A DNA stretch of 64,000 nt from Bin87 sp965116565. Lineage in GTDB: Bacteria > Chloroflexota > Dehalococcoidia > Lucifugimonadales > UBA3495. The notes beneath the pieces are model-generated. The model was not told the origin of the DNA. It did not search any database and saw nothing but the letters and a program-made list of their open reading frames with translations. The stretch spans positions 1,054,001-1,118,000 of the forward strand of contig OZ220699.1 in the NCBI GenBank assembly GCA_965116565.1, given 5' to 3'. Within the stretch, counting starts at the first letter, position 1. Every line of letters begins with the position of its first letter. Below, in pieces: positions 59,012-64,000 of the stretch. Made by a program: the position numbers and the translations under genes.

Positions 59012-61255
59012 CTAGTGCCTGGGGCCGGGCCGCCACTCGATGACCTCGGTCTCCTCGGGGGTGGCCTCGATGCGGACGGGAAAGCGTTGGCCTCTCGCCA
59101 GCAAAAGGCCGTCTCCGCGAGGACAGGACAAAAGCCAGCGTTGCAGTTCCTCGGGCAGATCGAAGGCTTCGCCCACGGTGCTGACGGCGGCGGCGTCCTG
59201 CTGGAGCAGCAGCTTGAAGGCGGCGTTCTGGAGCAGGGCGCGACCGCTGTGTCCGGTGATGGTTCTTGAAGAATCCTCGGAGAGGAGGTCCTGTACGTCC
59301 TGGGTGATGAACTGCAAGCCCAGCCGGTGCTTCCTGGCACGTTTCGCCATGCTGACCATGAAGGCCGCGCCCTCGGGGTGCTGCATGATGCTCCACACCT
59401 CGTCCACCACCAGCAGGCGGGGCCGGGGGTCCTGGGCGGCGGCGGCCCACACCGTCTCGGTGCAGACCATGGCGGCGGCGGGGCGCAACTCCGGTTCCAG
59501 CAGGTGCAGGTCGAACACGGTCACCAACGCTTCCCTGGCCAGCAGGTCGTCGCCCTCGTCGGAAAGCAGGTCCCGCAGGCTGCCGGTGGCGAAGGGACGC
59601 AGCAGGTGGGCGATTTCCGGCGTCTCCTGTTGCAGGTAGGCGTAGAAGTCGCGGAAGCCGGTGCGCTCCCGGCGCTGGGCGTAGTAGGACGCGAGGGCGT
59701 GGTCCAAAGACGACCGCCGCTCGGCGCTGAGTCTTTCCCCCACCATCACCTCGATGAGACGGCGCAGGCTGCCGATGCGCTGCAAAAGTTCCTCGCTGTC
59801 GCCCCGGTCGATGACGAAGGGGTTCATGCCCTGACCGGGGACGCCGGGAGACAAAACCCTTCCGCCGGCGGCCCGCGCCATGTCGGTGTACTCACCTTCC
59901 GGGTCGATGACGTAGGCCCGCACGCCCCGGCACAGCCCGCGCAGCACCCCCAGCTTGGTGGCGAAACTCTTGCCGCTGCCGGAACGGGCCAGCACCGCCG
60001 TGTTGGCATTCAGGTGAGTGCCGTCGAAGGGGTCGTAGACGATGGGGGCGCAGGCCCGCAGGTCGATGCCGTAGAGGGTGCCGGAACGAGTGTCCAGGTC
60101 GGGCGGCGAGAAGGGGAACAGCCTCGCCAACGACGACGTGTCCAAAGTCCGCCACGTCGCCACGGCGTTGAGGCCCAGGGGCAGGGTGGACAGCAACCCT
60201 TCCCGCTGGCGGAAGACCAGGTTGTCCAGCTTGCCCAGCGTGGCGGCGAAGTGGGCCCGGGCCTTCTGGGTCAGGTCCTTCAGGATGTCCTGGTCGTCGG
60301 CGTGGATGGTGACGGACAGGGAGGCGTGGAACAGCCTTTCCCGGCCCCGCTGCACCTCGTCCCGCAATCTGGAAACGTCCTCCAAGGCGATCTCCGCCTC
60401 CGGGGACATGGTGCGGCCCCGCTTGAAGGACAACGACTGGGCCGACTCAAACCGGACCTTCTGCCACTCCAGGGTGCGGGCCGCCTGCTCCGTGGGGATG
60501 GCGCCCAGGTGCACCGACAGGTCCATGGGCGCTCCGGCGGCCATCAGCCCCTGCAGGAAGCCGGGCGCCAATGACCGGGGCCACTTGCCCAGGTGCAACG
60601 AGCGGGTCAGATGCTCGCCGATGCGGATGTACCGGCGATTGACCTCGACTTCCATTTCGGCCTCTTCATCACGGTCCTGGGGAGAGCCGCCCAGGGCGCA
60701 GGCCAGGAGCAGCAGTTTCAGGGTTTCGCCGTTCAGGGGAAAGATGCCGAGACCGGCGCGGATTAACAACGCCCGCAGTTCGTCGGCTCTTGCGTGTTCG
60801 CACACGGCGTAGAAACGCCGGTCCAGGATGCCTTCTCTTGTCTCCAGCGTGGTCAGCAGCCGCCCCAGGCTGTCGGCGGCGTCCCTGGTCTGTTGCGGCA
60901 GGTCATCGGGCTGGGCATCGGCAAGATTCTTGCGGAGGGTGGAGAGCACCGGCGGGTGCTGCCTTACCAGCAGTTGCACCGGGAAGTCCACGGCGTTCAG
61001 GGAACCGGCGAAGGCGCCTAGCTTGGGCTCGTCCAGCTCCAGTCCCATCACCTCCATCACCGCCAGCTTCACCCCGTCCAGCCGCACCGGTCCGTCGTCT
61101 TCCAGGTGGGACAGCATGAAGAACAGGGGCAGGGGCGGCGGGGGCTTGACCTCCGCCACTTCGTCAACGGCGCTTTCAACCGTTTCGGGTTGGGACCGGC
61201 CCGGCGGCCAGCGCCGGGCCAGGTCCCTGGGGTTGGGTAGTTTGAGTTTGGCCAT
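59012..61255 (-). CDS. VirB4/TrbE-like conjugal transfer ATPase
   Basis: 747 residues. P-loop AVLARSGSGKSFATKLG near 427, Walker B LLVVDEVWSIM near 614 and FITQDVQDLL after it; the hallmark of VirB4. An N-terminal 60-residue leader is basic and Pro-rich. The ATG at 61255 fits (MAKLKLPNPR); an upstream in-frame ATG lies within the pilin-like gene. Confidence 0.9.
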   Translation of the reverse strand: MAKLKLPNPRDLARRWPPGRSQPETVESAVDEVAEVKPPPPLPLFFMLSHLEDDGPVRLDGVKLAVMEVMGLELDEPKLGAFAGSLNAVDFPVQLLVRQHPPVLSTLRKNLADAQPDDLPQQTRDAADSLGRLLTTLETREGILDRRFYAVCEHARADELRALLIRAGLGIFPLNGETLKLLLLACALGGSPQDRDEEAEMEVEVNRRYIRIGEHLTRSLHLGKWPRSLAPGFLQGLMAAGAPMDLSVHLGAIPTEQAARTLEWQKVRFESAQSLSFKRGRTMSPEAEIALEDVSRLRDEVQRGRERLFHASLSVTIHADDQDILKDLTQKARAHFAATLGKLDNLVFRQREGLLSTLPLGLNAVATWRTLDTSSLARLFPFSPPDLDTRSGTLYGIDLRACAPIVYDPFDGTHLNANTAVLARSGSGKSFATKLGVLRGLCRGVRAYVIDPEGEYTDMARAAGGRVLSPGVPGQGMNPFVIDRGDSEELLQRIGSLRRLIEVMVGERLSAERRSSLDHALASYYAQRRERTGFRDFYAYLQQETPEIAHLLRPFATGSLRDLLSDEGDDLLAREALVTVFDLHLLEPELRPAAAMVCTETVWAAAAQDPRPRLLVVDEVWSIMQHPEGAAFMVSMAKRARKHRLGLQFITQDVQDLLSEDSSRTITGHSGRALLQNAAFKLLLQQDAAAVSTVGEAFDLPEELQRWLLSCPRGDGLLLARGQRFPVRIEATPEETEVIEWRPGPRH

Positions 61256-61271
61256 GCAAGACTCCTCTGCG

Positions 61272-61601
61272 TTATTTGATTTCGGGCAGGACCGCGATGA
61301 TCCTGCCGATGATGCCGGCGGCGATGCCCTTGGCCAGCAGCACCACCACCAGGCCAACCACGGCCATGAGCACGGCGTTCCTGGCTCTGCCCCGGCCCTC
61401 GCCCTCGGCGCCCTCGGCCATCAGCAGGAACCCGGCCCAGACGATGCCGAAGAAGCACAGGCCCGCCCCCAGGTAGGCCATGCCGGTCAGCGCCGCGTCG
61501 AAGGCGGCGGTCATCGCGTTCAGCTCGTCGTCCGGGGCGGCGGCCACCGACGCCAGGGCCGCCGCCGAGGACAGAAGGACTACGGTCAGTTGCCGGGCCA
61601 T
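61272..61601 (-). CDS. Pilin-like TrbC/VirB2-type protein
   Basis: 109 residues. Signal-like hydrophobic N-terminus (LTVVLLSSAAALASVAAA), then two transmembrane helices, AYLGAGLCFFGIVWAGFLLM and AVLMAVVGLVVVLLAKGI, separated by a short charged EGAEGEGRGRARN loop. Typical of VirB2/TrbC subunits. Ends 16 nt before VirB4. Confidence 0.7.
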   Translation of the reverse strand: MARQLTVVLLSSAAALASVAAAPDDELNAMTAAFDAALTGMAYLGAGLCFFGIVWAGFLLMAEGAEGEGRGRARNAVLMAVVGLVVVLLAKGIAAGIIGRIIAVLPEIK

Positions 61602-61957
61602 AGCCAGTTCCACCAACTGGAACCGCCCACCGGCGTCTGCTCCGCCTTGGGCGGCGGAGGAGTGGGCGGCGGCACGTACAGGGCCTGGTAGGGGGCGTCG
61701 GCGCCCAGGCCCACGTCCTGGACCGTATTGGACACCGGGACCAGGGACACGCTCTCGGTGCGGGTGCGGGTCACCGGGGAACGCTGGTTCTCCACGGCCC
61801 GCACGTGCTCCGGGTGGTGGACGTAGATGCGCACCGTCCTGACGGTGCTGCTTTCCCCGCAGCGGCAGGTCACCCGCCGGGTGTACACGTCGGTGCGGGC
61901 CGGATGGTGGACGGTGTGCAACATGGGCGGCCGGGGGACGTTCAGCGTTGCCGTCAA
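61586..61957 (-). CDS. Hypothetical conjugation protein
   Basis: 123 residues if a TTG overlapping the previous stop (TTGA) is used; an ATG at 61924 is an alternative. A CRCGESSTVRTVRIYVHHPE core and a Pro-rich C-terminus (YVPPPTPPPPK) ending GGSSWWNWLW. No domain recognised. Overlaps the pilin-like gene by 16 nt. Confidence 0.5.
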   Translation of the reverse strand: MTATLNVPRPPMLHTVHHPARTDVYTRRVTCRCGESSTVRTVRIYVHHPEHVRAVENQRSPVTRTRTESVSLVPVSNTVQDVGLGADAPYQALYVPPPTPPPPKAEQTPVGGSSWWNWLWPGN

Positions 61958-63213
61958 CTCCGCCGTGATTCCAGGTCGTTGGCCGCCCGGCTGTTGGCGA
62001 CGGGCAGGGTGAAGGAAGTCTCGCCGCCCGGGACGAAGGCCGCCGTGGTGGAGTGGCCGCCCCACGCGACGCTGACCGTTCCGGCGACGCCGGTGACGGT
62101 GGCGTCCAGCATTGCCTGGACCGACTGGTTGAAGTGGCCGCCGTAGACCGGCAGGTCCTCTTCGTGGCGGGTCTCGGCGATGCACTGCGAGGCGATGACC
62201 CCGGTGATCCGCCCCGGCGTCCACTCCAGGGAGGTGACCTCCAGGTCGCACAGGTCCGCGTCAACCGAGGGCAGGGGGTATGGAATTTGATGGCTCTTCA
62301 GCGACGCCGCGCCCGAGAATCCCAGGGCGTCCTGCCAGGAGAAGGTGAAGGAGGGCGACGGGCCGTCCAGGGTCAGGTTGTAGCTCTTGCTCTGCCCTGC
62401 CGCCAGGCTGGTGTTGAAACCCATCTTCAGCGTCCGGCCGGTCCTGCCGCCGAAAACCCGGCCCTTCAGGTCCAGGTCGTGGGCGGCCCGCAGGGTGACG
62501 GCGGCGGTGTCGCCGGACACCGCCAGCCGCTCCACGTAGACGCGGCGGCCCGGCACCGGGTCCGGCGGCTCAAAGTAGATTTCGTCCAGCCTCCAGGCGT
62601 CGCCGTAGGGGTTGTCGTCCGGGTCGTCGGCCAGGGCCGAGCCGGGCAGCAGCACCAGGGCCAGCAGGCCCAAGGCGCCCACCGCCAGGAAGCGGCCCCA
62701 GGGTTTTCTGGCGCTTGTTCCTTCGGTGGGCGTTTGGGTGCGGCCGCCCGCGTCCCTCCGGCGGCGGCCCTTGCCGAACCAGCTGTGGGGACGGAAGGGG
62801 CGGCGGCCCCGGCGTTTCGCCGCCTTCACCGCCCGGCCCACGCCGGAGGCGGCCTTCTTCGCCAGCAGCCGCAGCGGGTCGGGTTTCGCCTCGGGCTGGG
62901 GCGGCGGTTCGCTGATGGCCAACTCCGCCGGACACCCGGCGTAGCGCCGGGCGCCCAGGTTGAACTTCAGCAGGTCGGCGGCCACCAGGGGCAGCCCCCG
63001 GCCGCCCACCTTGCCCACGGTCATGGCGATGCCAAACGCGCCAAGCAGGATGGCGATGCCCAGCTTCAGCCCCGAGGGGCCGAAGGGGAAGTAGCGATAG
63101 ACGCCGTAGGCCACGGCGCAGGTCGCCACCACCGCCACGATCTGGGGGAAGGTGAACCACAGCAGGGCCTTGTCCTCGGCCTGCACGTGGGTGGGTACTT
63201 CGTGCTCTCTCAT
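61954..63213 (-). CDS. PrgI/VirB3-like protein with large extracytoplasmic domain
   Basis: 419 residues. N-terminal PrgI-family part, EVPTHVQAEDKALLWFTFPQ, followed by two transmembrane segments (about 26-72). A basic cytoplasmic linker (about 110-170, many Arg/Lys), a third hydrophobic segment (FLAVGALGLLALVLLPGSALA, about 180) ending in AxA, and a 215-residue beta-rich C-terminal domain. So a VirB3/PrgI module appears fused to a signal-peptide-like segment and a surface domain. The ATG at 63213 gives MREHEVPTHV. Confidence 0.7.
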   Translation of the reverse strand: MREHEVPTHVQAEDKALLWFTFPQIVAVVATCAVAYGVYRYFPFGPSGLKLGIAILLGAFGIAMTVGKVGGRGLPLVAADLLKFNLGARRYAGCPAELAISEPPPQPEAKPDPLRLLAKKAASGVGRAVKAAKRRGRRPFRPHSWFGKGRRRRDAGGRTQTPTEGTSARKPWGRFLAVGALGLLALVLLPGSALADDPDDNPYGDAWRLDEIYFEPPDPVPGRRVYVERLAVSGDTAAVTLRAAHDLDLKGRVFGGRTGRTLKMGFNTSLAAGQSKSYNLTLDGPSPSFTFSWQDALGFSGAASLKSHQIPYPLPSVDADLCDLEVTSLEWTPGRITGVIASQCIAETRHEEDLPVYGGHFNQSVQAMLDATVTGVAGTVSVAWGGHSTTAAFVPGGETSFTLPVANSRAANDLESRRS

Positions 63214-63223
63214 GCCTTCCCTC

Positions 63224-63535
63224 CTATCCGCCGCCGCCGGTGGTGTCTCCACCGGAGTCGCCGCCGCTGTTGGTGGGGTCGGGCACGTCCAGGTCCACCG
63301 GGCTGCCCACCACGGCGTTGATCACCAGCTCCACCACGCCGTAGGCCACCAATGCCAGCACGATGCCGGCCAGGGCGGTCATCATGGCGGACTTGCCGCG
63401 CTCCATCTGGTTGGGCGCGCCCGAGGCGGTGAGGTACATGTAGGCGCCGTAGATGAAGTAACCCACGCCGACCACGCCCACCAGCCCCAGCAGGATGCCC
63501 ACCAGGTTCGATATGGTCTGTGTCAGGTCTCCCAT
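63224..63535 (-). CDS. VirB2-type conjugative pilin
   Basis: 103 residues. Two transmembrane helices, VGILLGLVGVVGVGYFIYGA and MTALAGIVLALVAYGVVELV, around TASGAPNQMERGKSA, and a Gly/Ser/Asp tail. The arrangement matches VirB2/TrbC-type pilins. It lies 10 nt before the PrgI-like gene. Confidence 0.8.
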   Translation of the reverse strand: MGDLTQTISNLVGILLGLVGVVGVGYFIYGAYMYLTASGAPNQMERGKSAMMTALAGIVLALVAYGVVELVINAVVGSPVDLDVPDPTNSGGDSGGDTTGGGG

Positions 63536-63683
63536 AAGGTCTCTCTCCTTGCGTGTTGATTTCCAATTCCGTCATTCAGCGATTTATCGTGTCGCTACGG
63601 TTCCGATTGCTGGCACATGGCGCACCTCCTGGAGTTGATGACGGCGGGGACAACCGCCCCGCCGGTGGTTGTCGTGATTCGGG

Positions 63684-64000
63684 CTACGGCCCCTGGCTGC
63701 GGGGCGCGGGTCCGCCCTGGCCGGTTGGTGTGGAGTTCTGGGCCGCCGAGTTGACGGCGCTGGCTGCGCCGCTGCCCGCGCCGGTCGCCGCGCTGGCGGC
63801 CGCCGCGCCCACCCCCGCCGGTCCTCCGGCGGCTCCGCCCCCAACCAGCGCCAGGGCGCGGGCGGAGCGGACCATGGAGCCGGGCAGGGACATACCGAAG
63901 TAGAGGGTGTGCAGCCAGGCGTCGAAGGTGCCGTGGTGTCCCAGCATCGAGGGGACCCGGCCCGCCAGGTACATGAAGGCAATCGCCATCAGCAGCTTCC
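63684..64000 (-). CDS. VirB6/TrbL-like channel protein (5' end beyond window)
   Basis: 105 visible C-terminal codons, frame open to the window edge. Begins in a transmembrane stretch (LLMAIAFMYLAGRVPSML) and then has a Gly/Ala-rich low-complexity tail, as in TrbL/VirB6 proteins of type IV secretion systems. Assignment rests on this profile and on position beside the pilin. Confidence 0.6.
   Translation of the reverse strand, partial: KLLMAIAFMYLAGRVPSMLGHHGTFDAWLHTLYFGMSLPGSMVRSARALALVGGGAAGGPAGVGAAAASAATGAGSGAASAVNSAAQNSTPTGQGGPAPRSQGP

Larger units (their letters stand above)
48523..64000. mobile_element. Integrative conjugative element at tRNA-Val (right end beyond window)
   Basis: The tRNA marks the left end. 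Inside, in order: serine integrase, RHH, ImmA/XRE regulators, a HTH gene array, replication-relaxation protein, coupling ATPase, VirB4, pilins and PrgI/TrbL-type channel parts. That is the gene set of a conjugative element with a type IV secretion system. GC content is somewhat higher than the left part. The right attachment site and any relaxase lie outside the window. Confidence 0.85.

Overview
The window looks like a chromosomal segment of a high-GC Chloroflexota bacterium (SAR202/Dehalococcoidia-like). This is inferred from the gene set and style, not from a ribosomal RNA: a bacterial hopanoid cluster, DUF5679 and DUF951 small proteins, Thr-Pro-rich surface proteins, many short interspersed repeats that even enter coding sequence, and a ferredoxin:thioredoxin reductase-like protein in a gene set with no photosynthesis genes.

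Layout. 1-7.6 kb: a tight minus-strand hopanoid operon (polyprenyl diphosphate synthase, hpnH, hpnG-like, hpnA, shc, a YjbQ-family gene, hpnC), several genes joined by ATGA overlaps. 8-10.4 kb: an M20 peptidase and a 1.26-kb non-coding stretch with nested inverted repeats. 10.4-13.9 kb: moaD-moaE, the rpsP-khpA-rimM operon, fmt and a zinc-ribbon protein; between rpsP and fmt lies a promoter-driven 23-codon reading frame with a perfect ribosome-binding site embedded in a long, mutually exclusive hairpin system. 14-31 kb: metabolic and transport genes (cyclase, enolase-superfamily enzyme, pyrF, three MFS transporters in the wider window, a BtuF-like protein, flavin reductase, a threonine synthase-NIL-sulfur-carrier operon) interleaved with repeats and a transposase remnant. 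31-43 kb: a 2-oxoacid dehydrogenase E1 alpha/beta operon interrupted by a retropepsin-like protease pair, a nucleotidyltransferase-like/HEPN pair, SAM hydrolase, secG, gatB, acs and a frameshifted lipoprotein metalloprotease. 44 kb: a ferredoxin:thioredoxin reductase catalytic-type protein whose last active-site cysteine codon is TGA, followed by a canonical bacterial SECIS-like hairpin; I read it as a selenoprotein. 44.7-48.4 kb: an alpha-E/circularly permuted ATP-grasp pair and a second HEPN pair.

48.5 kb to the right edge is an integrative conjugative element inserted at tRNA-Val(GAC). A large serine recombinase reads antisense into the tRNA; next come a ribbon-helix-helix protein, an XRE/ImmA-type regulator pair, a divergent operon of one small gene plus five tandem paralogous helix-turn-helix proteins ending in a strong terminator, then a replication-relaxation protein, a VirD4/TraG-like coupling ATPase, a VirB4 ATPase, pilin-like and PrgI-like proteins, and the tail of a VirB6/TrbL-like channel that runs off the window. 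No CRISPR array and no rRNA gene was seen.
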